DNA of 64,000 bases from Punctularia strigosozonata HHB-11173 SS5. Its lineage: Eukaryota > Basidiomycota > Agaricomycetes > Corticiales > Punctulariaceae. How positions within the stretch are numbered: the first letter of the stretch is position 1; the number at the start of each line of letters is the position of its first letter. The stretch is from contig NW_006767438.1 in the NCBI RefSeq assembly GCF_000264995.1, positions 901,784 through 965,783 on the forward strand, written 5' to 3'. This document shows positions 1 through 9,814 of the stretch, one piece after another. The notes beneath the pieces are model-generated. The model had not been told where the DNA came from. It did no database searches and saw nothing but the letters and a program-made list of their open reading frames with translations. The position numbers were made by a program, and so were the translations under genes.

Positions 1-220
1 AAGGTCCAGTACTTCTGCTGGTTGATGGGTCTTCGCACCGCTTGAGGGGGAGTGTCGAAGGTCTAGGTTCGGATCTCCAGATCCAATCGGTGCAAAGCAC
101 TGATGATACCCCTCGCATCGCGAAGGCGCCCGGTGCGCCCACATGGTCTTTCTTATCATATTCTTGGCCTCCGGCCCGCCGTCGCTCACTTAAGCATCGC
201 GTTCGCAAATCCGTCGCTTC

Positions 221-391
221 ACCTGCTCGTTATCCCTACGCAGTGTGAAGCGTACGTTGATTCATTCTCTCGTTAAGTTAATTGTTGCTCATTGTACCTC
301 AGTAACTGTACTGCGTACATTCTAGGTACATGAATTGACCTGCTCGTTATCCCTACGCAGTGTGAAGCTAACTGTACTGCGTACATTCTAG
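221..391. repeat. Pair of interleaved short direct repeats
   Basis: Two units are each present twice. A 31-bp unit starting acctgctcgttatccc lies at 221-251 and 338-368. A 23-bp unit starting taactgtactgcgtac lies at 303-325 and 369-391. The second copies are directly joined (338-391), while the first copies are 51 bp apart. This suggests a local duplication with rearrangement. No coding role is visible. Confidence 0.8.
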
Positions 392-563
392 CTCTTGCTT
401 CCGCTCTGTCACTCGCCGCTCCGAAGCCTCGTTGAGACGCTGGTATCTTCGTCGCCGCATTCGTTACTGTCGCCATTTTATCGCCATCCATATTTTATCC
501 CTTTCCTAGAATGGTGTTTGCGTTCATTAAGGGCCACGTATCTCCGTCTCTTCGCAACTCTTT

Positions 564-640
564 GGTAGGTAGGTAGGTATATTTCCGGCGCGGTCCCAAT
601 AGCGGAACAACCGGTTGCCGCACAGCACGCCAGTACGTGC
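564..640. repeat. Dispersed repeat copy A, ending in a (GGTA)n array
   Basis: A (GGTA)n array followed by about 45 bp of unique-looking sequence (atttccggcgcggtcccaat onward to gccgcac) is nearly identical to the stretch at 5044-5125. Similarity fades beyond the shared gccgcac[a/c]gcacg block. Read on the minus strand, the unit ends in a (TACC)n tail. Tails of this kind are common at the 3' end of non-LTR retroelements, so a LINE or SINE tail is one reading (inference). No reverse transcriptase is visible next to it. Confidence 0.7.
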
Positions 641-990
641 GGCTTGGCGCACACAGTGCATCCACGGTTCCCGTGAGCTGTATAACAGCCGTAGTTTCAC
701 GATCACGGGAACGGACGCGACCCGCATCACCCGGCAGCTCCGCGTCTTTCGCTATCAAGTGGCCGACGACCTACGTATCCCGTGGTAATCTCGTCACACA
801 GCCTACGATTGACCCCCTATATCAGCACGAACTATTACGAGATGGCTGTCACCGATGCTGAACTGGCATTTAAGGTTGTGACATTTTTTACTTCCTGCAG
901 ACCAACGTCTGACAAGATATACGATCCCAGTAATCTTTCCTCCGATTCGCGGTAGACCATCGAACCGCATTGACGCGCATTCCGCCTTGG

Positions 991-1311
991 ATGTGCGATG
1001 AGATGCTTTGCGAGGGTGACTGTCCGCGACTTCAATACGGGCTGGGTGTTCCCTTCGAGCGATTCCGCGCATACAGCATCGAACATGGGCTGCTCCCGCG
1101 CGAGGCGGCAGAGGACGACTTATCGGTCGTTCTCTGCGTTGGAAAGATAGTCAATGATATCTCGAAGCACTGCAAGTTCAGGCTGTCTCACGAGATGATT
1201 GCGCACTATCGCTACACCGGTATGGTCGCCCTCTACTCGAACTTCAACAAGCACCTGCGGCATCGTTCGACTCAATGCCCTTGGCGACGCAAGGACTGCA
1301 CGCCAGCATAA
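991..1311 (+). CDS. Unassigned short open frame, possible small gene or exon
   Basis: An ATG at 991 opens a 106-codon frame ending at TAA 1309-1311. The product has five cysteines in its N-terminal half and a helix-like stretch (DLSVVLCVGKIVNDISKH) with ordinary coding composition. I do not recognise a family and found no clear introns. It lies upstream of the secreted-protein gene on the same strand. It could be a real small protein, an exon of a decayed gene, or chance. Confidence 0.25.
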   Translation: MCDEMLCEGDCPRLQYGLGVPFERFRAYSIEHGLLPREAAEDDLSVVLCVGKIVNDISKHCKFRLSHEMIAHYRYTGMVALYSNFNKHLRHRSTQCPWRRKDCTPA

Positions 1312-1414
1312 ACAAGGCTGCTGGAACCAGTCGTTCCGTTGATGCGAGCTTCGTGTACCGCAATGGTCAATGCGGTGACGGACAGCTTGAAAAGCTGTCG
1401 GGCATCGAACCAGC

Positions 1415-1421
1415 GTATAAA
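1415..1421 (+). promoter_or_regulatory. TATA box of the secreted cysteine-rich protein gene
   Basis: The sequence gcgtataaagcc lies about 122 bp upstream of the ATG at 1543. It is the only strong TATA-like site in the region and is on the correct strand. Confidence 0.5.
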
Positions 1422-1542
1422 GCCTCAATGCTCCTCAACTCTATGCTATCGCTTGCGATCCTTCGTGCTCACATCAATCTTCTACTTCTTGGCCCCGGCG
1501 GTCTTCGTTCTGTCAAATATCGTCACGAACATTGCTGCTACA

Positions 1543-2004
1543 ATGCTTGCCCAACTGATTGCCATGGTGTTCGCAGCCGTTTCATGCTCTGCCGCGCCAT
1601 ATACCAAACATGCGTCAGGTTTGTCCAATATCCATTATAACGGGCCGCTTCATACAGGACTTACAAGATAGTTCCTGTAGTCAACAACACCGCCGTTATT
1701 GCTCGCGACAACGGGGATTGTGCCTTCGCTGACGGAAAGTCTCCAAGTAAGTATCATGATGGGCCATCGCTCAGTAGCTTCCTCACATCTGGCTATTGCA
1801 GCAATACCGAATGGCCAACAAGGCTGTTGTGCACTCGGAGGCGTATTCGGCGAAAGTCCGACGCCAAGCATCTGCTCCTGCAGCAATGGCGTGGCAACGC
1901 AGGTGTCAACATGTCCAGACAAAGTCAAGTTCATCTTCTTCCCCGAATCGCAGGTCTGCGAACCGGCACCTGGAGCAAACCCTGGGTTCAAGTGCACAAC
2001 GTAG
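1543..2004 (+). CDS. Small secreted cysteine-rich protein
   Basis: Three exons (1543-1613, 1658-1746, 1802-2004) join in frame to give 120 residues. The N-terminus is a textbook secretion signal, MLAQLIAMVFAAVSCSAA, with likely cleavage around residue 18. The mature part holds eight cysteines, one pair adjacent (GCC) and a closely spaced C-S-C. There is no second adjacent pair, so the spacing does not fit a hydrophobin. There is one N-glycosylation sequon (NNT). Intron 2 has a consensus donor (gtaagt) and a tattgcag acceptor. Intron 1 uses a weaker gtcagg donor that is needed to keep the frame. The protein most likely acts in the cell wall or outside the cell. Its family was not recognised. 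A 163-codon frame runs on the opposite strand, but the signal peptide and splice sites favour this strand. Confidence 0.65.
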
Positions 2005-2335
2005 TGATAATTGCAATCGATACCCGTGACAAAAGAAGTCTCGTTATACATGCAGTCACAGTATGCGTATCGTTCTTGAATCTGAGAACACGTCCGTGAC
2101 AAGATCAACGGTGACCACAATGTCAGCGGCATCTTGGGCATGGAAGCGCCGCCACGACACGCTTTCGTTGCGATGTCTTCAACGTAGGCTGGGAGCGCGG
2201 TGTTCGGAAGGCCATCGGAGCTCCAATATTTGCTCCGGGAAGGCCAACGAGAGCGACATCAAAGCATCTTCGGAGATAGGAATGGTGCAGTGTCCCATGG
2301 CAAGGAGTACATTCGACCGGAGCCTCAGGAAGAGC

Positions 2336-4893
2336 CTATACCGATCGACGGCACGATGCTTTGTGTAGCTTCCAGTGTTTCTTCTGACAGGATGAATTGC
2401 AGTCTAGGAAACAACGAGATATTAGTACGCCACCGCTAGGCAACAACAAAGCCCACTACTCACATCTCGTATTGCCGCAACCCCCGCACTTCTTGAGCAC
2501 GGCGCTTGCGTTTTGACAATAGCTGCATTCGTAGAGTGGAATCGAGCTGACAGAAAGCTCGGAAGGCGGCTCCCATACTGTGAGAGTATCGTCCCCGCCT
2601 TTGTCGTCTTGTTCTTCGTCGTCTTCGTCGTCCTGCTCAAGCCATAACGCAAGGTCATTTGTAACCAGCTCCGGATCTATGCTTTCCCGCTCCCGTGCGC
2701 CTTTGTCTTTCGTAGTGACTGCGTCGAAATGCCGCACCAGGTCTCCCCACTCCTTCTCAGCCGCCGCGTAGTTGTCGACGACGAACGCTCGAGTAAGACG
2801 CACCCTCGTGTCGGTTGGAGGGAATCCAAGGAACTTCGACACCTCGTCGCTGACTTGCAGCTTTTTCAGTGCATCCTGTACAAGGAATCATTAGGCTAAC
2901 ACCGCGTACAACCAATCAATATTCTCACTGAGAAATGCCTTAAGTCCGGCGATAATTTCTTGCCTTTGATCACGAGCGTGAGGAGAATGTACCAGTCGAT
3001 GACATTCTTCATCCTCCTTGCATCGGGTGGGGCCTCGGCCATATACACTTGTGCGTCCTCGCAGGCTCTAGTGAGGAACGCCACTCCTTCTTCCCACTTG
3101 CGGCTAGATACCCGAGGGATTTGCAGTATATCCAACCCCTTGATAGCGGCATGCTCTATACTCTGCGCAAGTAAGTCGTACTTCAGGAAGGGGGTCAATG
3201 TTTGTGGTGAGCGCAAGGCGTTCTTCGCGTAGCGCAGCCCCAGGTCATGCGATTGGCTGGTGCTAATGACGTAAGAGAAGTAAGCCACGTCCGGATACTC
3301 TTTGAGCGCATCCCAAGCTTGCTCGCAGGCTACAGGCATGCCGTAGCGCATCGAGAGGAATTTGACGTCGAGAATCTCGGCGAGGTGAGATTCGTCAGGA
3401 TGCCCCATTTGTCGGATAGCTTCGGCGGCGATAGGCTGACCATCAGTTAGCCAAGCCCGCGCATGGACCACTCCGAACATACTAGAACATCCAACCACGA
3501 GGTCAACGAAAACTCGAAGGTCTCGTCTTCGTTAAAGGAATCGGCACGCTGGTCCAGATCGCCGCCTTCGGGGTCAGGAATGGGGAATTCTGTTGTTAGT
3601 ATGTAGTCAACCTGGTGGAAGAGTCGTGATAAGCAAGCGCAAGGACGCATTGGTCAGAATGGCACATACCAGTTTTTTCCCAAGGGAATAGAAGTCCCGA
3701 TTGTCGAAGATATCGTTCAGTGCGCGTTGGCACTCTCTCATTGTCTCAAGCATGATGTGGATCTCGCACTTCGTCGTCCCGTAGCCCGCCATCGCGCGAT
3801 CAACAATCGAAGGCCACTTTCCAGTAGACGTGGCATCAACGAGCGACTCGTAGTCGTATTCTGTTTCATCCTCCTCTTCTTGTGGAGCGTGGAGGGCAAG
3901 GAGGGAGTTGAGGATAGAAACCCTTATGTCGAGATCGCTGCTTCGCATGAACGCGATCAACAACTTCGCTGCTGAGGGGTTCTTGTGATACTCCTGATAT
4001 CAGGTTAGTTGGCGTAGGATGACGTGTGACGGCGAACTTGCCTCTGGGCAGTTGTGTGTCGGGCTCACAATCAGGTCCAAGGCATGTCCGACCAGGTAAA
4101 TCGAGCGGCCTGGCTTTCTGAGGACCTCAAGTGTAGTCTCAAGCGTCTCGGTCAAGGTGAGAGCTTCGAGGACATCAGGTTCAGGCGGCGAGCCGTTCCT
4201 GGGGGAGACGGCTGCGGATACAGCGTGACCCATAATCACCAAGCACAGCTCCTGGATCTTGTAGTCGTCAGGATGGCTCTTCATGAGTCGAATCAGCTTT
4301 GGCGTGTGACGGGCGATCTCGATCCGCGTGTCCTGCTCGGCTTTATGGGTTAAACTGACCAGAGCTCGCAGCGCCAGATGCTAGCTCGCGGATGTCGGAT
4401 ATGAATGGAACGAAGTGAAATCGATTGACGAACCCGGCACTTTTCGTAGTCGAGAAGGGGCACGAACTTCGGCACCACACCTGAGAGGGATGAGTTAGCC
4501 TGCGTAGTGACGAGCATGGCGTAACACACCTCGTTTGACGAGCTTGTTACGAAGAATATGATCGCCGCACATTTTGGCTAATATCGCGACGATGCCTCCC
4601 AGAACCATCTCGGCACCCTTCCTTTCATATAGGATGTATGCGGCATCTAACCGTTCGTACACTTTATCGATTTCGGTGTGGATTTGCTTGAGCCCTTTGC
4701 GCTTCGTCAGCGACGGTATCCCAAAGTTCTTGCATAGTATCGTGACTATCGCCTCCCAGTCGTCGCCGGCGGTGGTCAAGCTAACCAGAAGCTCGTCTTG
4801 CTGCACGCGACTCGCCAAGACTAGTTCGGTAGACGGCGAACTCTGTTCTCCGTGTATTTGGGACCGCTTCGTGCGTTTCTTTCCTTTGCCCAT
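2336..4893 (-). CDS. ARM/TPR-like protein with C-terminal MYND zinc finger (copy 1)
   Basis: Start ATG is 4893-4891 and stop TAG is 2338-2336. About eight exons code for roughly 700 residues. The N-terminus is basic (MGKGKKRTKRSQ). The next part is made of armadillo-like helical segments. A conserved middle block (YPDVAYFYY, GLRYAK, MAEAPPDAR) looks TPR-like. The last two exons build a MYND finger: CSYC, LKKC, GGC, then across the final intron YCNSSC, QKKHWKLH and KASC. All zinc ligands are present. MYND fingers usually bind proline-rich partner peptides. No SET or other catalytic domain is visible, so a scaffold or regulatory role is inferred. Three paralogs lie at 19548, 22485 and 62479 with matching intron positions. 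No frame break was found in this copy. Confidence 0.8.
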
Positions 4894-5043
4894 GAAGCAA
4901 ATTTAACACGCGTTACTGATGAGAATGGTGAGGACGCAAGTGCAAGCATTGGTGGTTGCAATTCCAAGGGGCTCGCCGCTCCGGGGCCTAGAGCGCATCA
5001 CGTGCTCAGCAGTTCACAAGCAATGAAATGAGATTCTGGTCGT

Positions 5044-5125
5044 GGTAGGTAGGTAGGTAGGTAGGTATATTTCCGGCGCGGTCCCAATAGCGGAACAACC
5101 GGTTGCCGCACCGCACGTCAATACG
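5044..5125. repeat. Dispersed repeat copy B, ending in a (GGTA)n array
   Basis: This is the partner of 564-640. The GGTA array is longer (six units against four). It is followed by the same 45-bp core ending ccggttgccgcac and by a weaker resemblance for another 20 bp. It lies just upstream of MYND copy 1 (its start codon is at 4893) and 75 bp from the 44-bp palindrome. Confidence 0.75.
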
Positions 5126-5200
5126 CACGGGTGGAACACAAACAATTCGCGCGATACTTGTTACCGGAGCTTTATCGGTGCTCGTGTCGCCTGTTGTATT

Positions 5201-5244
5201 GGCCCTGTATATCCGACAAACCGGTTTGTCGGATATACAGGGCC
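5201..5244. repeat. 44-bp perfect palindrome
   Basis: The left half ggccctgtatatccgacaaa and the right half tttgtcggatatacagggcc are exact reverse complements around a central ccgg. No loop is needed and there is no mismatch over 44 bp. It could form a cruciform in DNA or a very stable RNA hairpin. It lies in an intergenic stretch with no recognised gene. Confidence 0.9.
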
Positions 5245-5359
5245 TTTGACTTAGCCTGCTCGTATTCCTCGTCCGACAGAATGGGTACCGTATGAGGACG
5301 TTGACCCCGACACCCGAACACCTATACATAGTATACACAATTCCATCAGGAAGTCATAC

Positions 5360-5426
5360 CAGGCTGCAGATGCCGGCGCCAACGACGAGGATGTGTAGCG
5401 GCTTGACGGGTCCGGTGCTGGAGACA
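5360..5426 (-). pseudogene. Relic of a FAD-dependent monooxygenase N-terminus
   Basis: The minus strand encodes PVKPLHILVVGAGICSL followed by a gtatg donor. This is the dinucleotide-binding beta-alpha-beta start (GxGxxG-like, here GAGICSL) of salicylate-hydroxylase-type FAD monooxygenases. There is no in-frame ATG before it. After the donor I find no continuing Rossmann segment or later FAD motifs down to the palindrome. It is therefore called a decayed exon. It could also be chance similarity over a short stretch. Confidence 0.35.
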
Positions 5427-6068
5427 TTTGAGCATGCGGGTGCGCTTCTTATGTGCCGTGCTCGAGGTGATAGTCGGTGTCTCGAGGTCGTCGGCCGCCT
5501 GCGTGCTCAGGAGCAAGTTTGTCCTTGGGCAGTACTCGACCAATGCAAATATGAGAGTTCTCCAAGGCTGAGTTCCAGAGTACACTGGCAGTAAGCGAAT
5601 AATAATTAGATACGCGGGGCGCAGTGGTCATAGAACAGGACAGCCGAGAACGCGTTCGCGCCAGCCCTCGGGTGTGCCCCAGCGACGCACTGCTCACGTG
5701 CACGCGAAGTTAGCCACCATCCCGTTCGTCCAGGACCAGCTTCAGCAAGCGCAAGGTAAGTAGGTATGATCGCCCACGGGTCAGTTCGTCGTTTAATCGC
5801 TGAGATTACATAGTATTCAGGACAGAATATCGCATCCCGCCAGTGGTTGTCCTATAAGGAATACTAATTGCACTGTACTCTACACCACCAAGAACGTTCT
5901 GAGTTCGACACTGGAGCCAAGGCTTGCATCAACCACGGAACTCGTTTACGCACGACGAACGCAACACTTACGCCAGGCGGGTTAATAAGCGATCTCTCAA
6001 CTTGATATCCGAAACCCGACGCACTCCAGGAATCGCGATCCCGACCACCACCACCTCCTCGGGCTCCC
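5427..6068. other. Intergenic stretch without recognised gene
   Basis: Short overlapping frames occur on both strands, but none has a recognisable motif or consistent splice signals. The last part is presumably the promoter of the membrane-protein gene at 6069. Confidence 0.5.
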
Positions 6069-7271
6069 ATGCCTTTCCTAACAACATCCCTGGATGTATT
6101 TCTCGCAACAAGCTTTCTTATTACCATCGGCTCTCTCTACTTGATACGTCCGTGGTCACAACCGGCCCCTGGCGCCCCACGAGCGCCTTTCCGCACCCCG
6201 CTATCCCTCCTGATCCTCATACACTCCCTCTACGTCCTCTACATCCTGCTCGTCACTCCTCCCCCAAATCTCTTCTCGCTGCTGCATATCCCGCTCACCA
6301 CACCCTCCGACAAAATCCGCGCTCTCCTCCTTGCGCATGCACGCCTACCACCCGACGCGCCCCTTCCCCCCTCTCTGGAAGACCTCCTGACGCGCCTCTC
6401 CTCCTTCGACGTCCGCACGATATACATTCGGTTAGTCCTCCCATTACCCCTTGCCATACTACGGAGCTGACCTAATGATTGATGCAGGTTCGGACAACCG
6501 ACGGTGCAAAGCTGCTCATACTGCCACACCTTTGACGATTACCTACTCCACTACCTGCCCGGCCCGCTCCTCTCATACGTCCGTACCGCCGCCGTACTCG
6601 GCCTCGTCACGCTCCGCGGCTCCTTCCACGAGCGCTGGCGGCGCTACGCCGTCGGTCTCCTCGTCTGCGCCGCCGTCACCGAAGCCTACTGGACTGCGAC
6701 GGTCGAGGTCAAGATCCCGCGCACCGGCCTCGGCGTCATCATGGTATGTTCACCCCCTCCTCCCCCGCCCTCAAATACCCTAGCTGCCTCGCTTGCTCAT
6801 CATCGTATCTAGTGGCACGATTACCTGTGGACCGCACGCCACCTTCTCTTCCTTTCCCTCCCTCTGCTTGTCCACCTCCTCCCCCTCCGCCCACCGCCCC
6901 CTTCACCAGCCTCCCTCCTTCTCAACCCCGCTTCCCCCCTCTCGCTCACCTCCACCGTCCAAGCCTCCGACGCCGCGCTCGCCCGCCTCGCCCTCCTCAA
7001 ACATGCGCACGGCGCCATCGCGCGCCACCCCGACCTCCGGCAGAAGAGCGGGACGTGGTGGGCGGAGCAGCGACAAGAGGGAGAATGGGCGCGCGCGGAC
7101 GAGCGCGTGCGCGTTATGGCGGATAAGCTCGGCGTCGGGACGTGGGAGGAAGGGACCGGGGCTGGAGAGGAGGAGCAAGGGCTCGGGACGCTGAGGAAGA
7201 ACGCGAGGACGTTCGTAGCCGCGCTCTGGAGGTTGGCACAGACGAACCCGGCGCCTGCAGCGACGTCTTGA
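6069..7271 (+). CDS. Multi-pass membrane protein of unknown function
   Basis: Three exons (6069-6430, 6488-6743, 6813-7271) join in frame to about 358 residues. The introns have gttagt and gtatgt donors and gatgcag and atctag acceptors. Predicted membrane segments lie near residues 10-26, 44-62, 143-157, 165-180 and 213-230. Between them is a conserved-looking block, FGQPTVQSCSYCHTFDDY, with a paired CSYC. The C-terminal third is soluble, rich in Trp and charge (KSGTWWAEQR), and probably faces the cytosol. The layout resembles a conserved fungal endomembrane protein, but I cannot name the family or a reaction. The start is the first ATG, 17 codons before a strong hydrophobic segment. Confidence 0.75.
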
Positions 7272-7513
7272 CCATGTTGTACCGACCATTGCAGATTGAC
7301 GAACATTGGATAACATCTATCTTCGCGTGTTAGATGGTGTGGTTACGCCGGGGACATACCCCATATACATAGGGTTTACACCGCCACCAAAAATAGGGTC
7401 GACCGATCGGCGGGTTCAACTTTCTCTTCTTGCCTCTCCCGCGCGGAAGCAAAATCGGCCGCTCACCAGCGATCACCCAGTCCGTCTCTTCTGCAACAGA
7501 TGCGGGGCCCATC

Positions 7514-7563
7514 GCAGCTGATCGAGTCATTTGTCGATACCGACAAATGACTCGATCAGCTGC
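7514..7563. repeat. Perfect hairpin 1: 23-bp arms, 4-nt loop
   Basis: Left arm 7514-7536 (gcagctgatcgagtcatttg and cg) and right arm 7541-7563 are exact reverse complements around the loop atac. It lies in the intergenic space between two tandem plus-strand genes. Confidence 0.9.
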
Positions 7564-7571
7564 AATTGCGG

Positions 7572-7627
7572 AGGTCCAGTACTTTGCATCTTCCCGTTGT
7601 GGCGGGAAGATGCAAAGTACTGGACCT
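7572..7627. repeat. Perfect hairpin 2: 25-bp arms, 6-nt loop
   Basis: Arms 7572-7596 and 7603-7627 are exact reverse complements around the loop ttgtgg. The left arm begins aggtccagtactttgcatc. It starts only 8 bp after hairpin 1 and shares no sequence with it. Confidence 0.9.
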
Positions 7628-7765
7628 GCGGATGTGTTGTATGGAGCAGGCGCAGGTTACTCGCGGTTATTCATCGCTATCATGCGCATTCCGCGCTATG
7701 ATCCGCACCAGATGGGCAGGATCGACATGTCCAAGGCCAGGGTCGATCCCGCCCTTCCGCATAAA

Positions 7766-7801
7766 CGCGGATACGATGCATAAGGAGGCATCGTATCCGC
7801 G
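7766..7801. repeat. Hairpin 3: 14-bp perfect arms, 8-nt loop
   Basis: Arms 7766-7779 (cgcggatacgatgc) and 7788-7801 are exact reverse complements. Imperfect pairing (gcataaa against tttttgc) extends the stem outward. It ends 19 bp before the TATA box of the next gene. Confidence 0.85.
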
Positions 7802-7819
7802 GTTTTTGCGCCCAGCGCG

Positions 7820-7827
7820 TATAAAAT
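7820..7827 (+). promoter_or_regulatory. TATA box of the gene at 7936
   Basis: The sequence gcgtataaaatcc lies about 110 bp upstream of the ATG and just downstream of hairpin 3, on the coding strand. Confidence 0.55.
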
Positions 7828-7935
7828 CCACCCAATATGTGATTGCATTCTCTAACTCTTGGGTTCTGCTCTTGAGTTCTTACTGTACCTCCTCTCCTAC
7901 CTGCCTACATCCTCCTCGCGCTCTACCACCTTACC

Positions 7936-9017
7936 ATGACCTACCAAGCCTACCCTCCCCCTACTGACTTCTCTGATTTAGCACAGGTATCCCCTGTGTG
8001 TAACGATGTGGATATGGTACGCCGCTCCCCGCCCTCACATTCTCCCTCTTCACGACCTCACTCACGGTTACCCAGGACGAACTCGAGGTCGAAGCCCTCC
8101 TGGACGCCTTCGTGGACGAACACCTCTCAGCCGCCCAGCAGCTCATCCTAGCCGACACCGAATCCGAGTCCGAGGAATCTCCCTACGCGGCCTGCGAGGT
8201 GTCCGACGTGCACCCTTCTCTGCCGTCGGTCTTCCAGGCCCGCTTCGGGGCCGGGTCCACGAGCTTCGTGTCCAGCGGCGCGGTCTCCGCGCGCTCCCGC
8301 AAGGCGCACGCGTCCGATCCCGAGGGACGGCGCTGCGTCTCAAAGGAGTGCAAGGGGACGGACAAAGACGACGGGTCCGCAACGGTGGTCCCTGTGCGCC
8401 GTCGCAAGGCGGCGCGGCAGATCCCGGCGCGGTGGCGGAATGCGATCTTGTTGCCCCAGACGAGCTCGCGGCCCGCCAAGGTTCGTCGGCTGGTGACGGC
8501 CCCCCCGTACCCGCCGCCTTCCTACCCGTTGCCGCCGCTGCCTGTTGCTCCCCCGCCCGAGGCCGCACCATCTTCGTAAGTCTTCGGCTTTACCTCGCCA
8601 TCTCCGACGTAGTGCTCATGATGTGCTTTGCTGTAGGATCCCGCCCCCCAAGCGTGACTCGTCGGTGGTGTTCCTCAGCCCCATGAAGCCTGTCTCGGTG
8701 GCGAGGAAGAACCGCGTCATCCCGCGTCCCATCCGGTGAGCCCTCACCCCCAACTCCTGTACGCAATCGCTCAGTGTAACTGAACTTTTTTTTCCTCGCC
8801 AGGGCGTTCCTCGCCATTGACCCATCGAAAACCGTCCGCAAGCTTGCAATGAGGGCCATACCGTACGTTGGTCTTTTTCTCTCGTCCGAGTACACGCATC
8901 CTCATCGTCGTCGTGTCCTCCAGCTCGCGGCGGGAAGCGACAGCGCTGTACAGGAAGAAACCCCGACCGGACTCGATCCTCATCTACCGCTCCAACCTCG
9001 GCCAGAAAAAGCTGTAA
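7936..9017 (+). CDS. Basic, proline-rich protein of unknown function
   Basis: Five exons (7936-7986, 8076-8575, 8637-8735, 8803-8862, 8924-9017) join in frame to about 267 residues. The N-terminus is acidic and helix-prone (DELEVEALLDAFVDEH). The middle is Ser-rich and then strongly basic (VRRRKAARQIPARWR). A proline stretch follows, and then a conserved-looking C-terminal half split over three short exons (SVVFLSPMKPV, RNRVIPRPIR-like, SILIYRSNLGQKKL). Clusters of Arg and Lys suggest a nuclear protein. No domain was recognised. The consistent phase across four introns and an upstream TATA box support a real gene. It is convergent with the dehydrogenase gene at 9815. Confidence 0.6.
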
Positions 9018-9187
9018 CGACCCTTCGACCCCCTATTTCGGTTTCGACTGCGACTCTCCTTTCCCCCCTCCACCCAATTCTACGTTATCCTGGCTCGGCT
9101 CCACGGCTTCATAACAGAAACGTATAAAAACCCCCATAAAAAACTTCATAATGACAGTTCACAAAAACATTAGATAGAGGATCGGAC

Positions 9188-9389
9188 GTGGCACAACCCG
9201 GGTTACATCGCTCACCATACTCACCTCTCATACAGCGTTTACAGGACCTGCAGTGCGTCCGGTGTTCGGCATGGGGCAAAAAGTGCGTCTCCTTTCACTC
9301 ATCCTTGAACCCCGACGTGTTCTGCTGTGCCTGTTGCAGATCCGATTTCACCTACGGCTTGATCGTTCCTTTTCCCGAAGAGTTTCGAG
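9188..9389 (+). pseudogene. Possible relic exon with paired-cysteine motif
   Basis: The frame encodes QCVRCSAWGKKC and, 13 residues on, CCACCRS, then runs to a gtaagc donor after residue 67. C-x2-C pairs spaced like this occur in short zinc-knuckle modules of many Agaricomycete proteins. No ATG opens the frame and no second exon is evident, so it is probably a leftover exon or chance. The rest of 9018-9814 shows nothing else. Confidence 0.2.
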
Positions 9390-9814
9390 GTAAGCTTTCT
9401 TTCCCCGCAATCGTCCTTGCGCGAACTGATCATATGAGGGCCGTTAGGATGGAATGGGTTGGGCTCCCTCGATCTCTGGATTATCGAAATATTGAGTCTT
9501 TTTCCTCTGCGATATTTGTTCTCCTCCCTGAAGCGTTCATAGGTGCCGCAATACGGATTCATCACACAACAGGGCTGGAAGCGCTTGTCATGTAACATTG
9601 TACTCTGTATTGGATGATGACAATCGGACGCATTTACGCATTCTATGGATTGCCTTGAGGTTCATCACCCCAAGCCGAACGTGAATATGAATGATTGTGA
9701 GAGGTGGGGTATATGACAAAATCCGGTATATATACAGTAACACGAACACGACGCGCAACAGAAGCCACCGCGTAGCGATCGGTGGTTGCGAGACGAGAGC
9801 ACTGCGAATGACAT

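Noticed and set aside
655-715. Inverted repeat gttcccgtga / tcacgggaac
   Set aside because: Arms are only 10 bp with a long loop, which is expected by chance in a window of this size.
1650-2141. 163-codon minus-strand frame overlapping the secreted protein gene
   Set aside because: The plus strand offers a signal peptide, two introns with proper borders and a cysteine-rich product; the minus frame has no recognisable domain.
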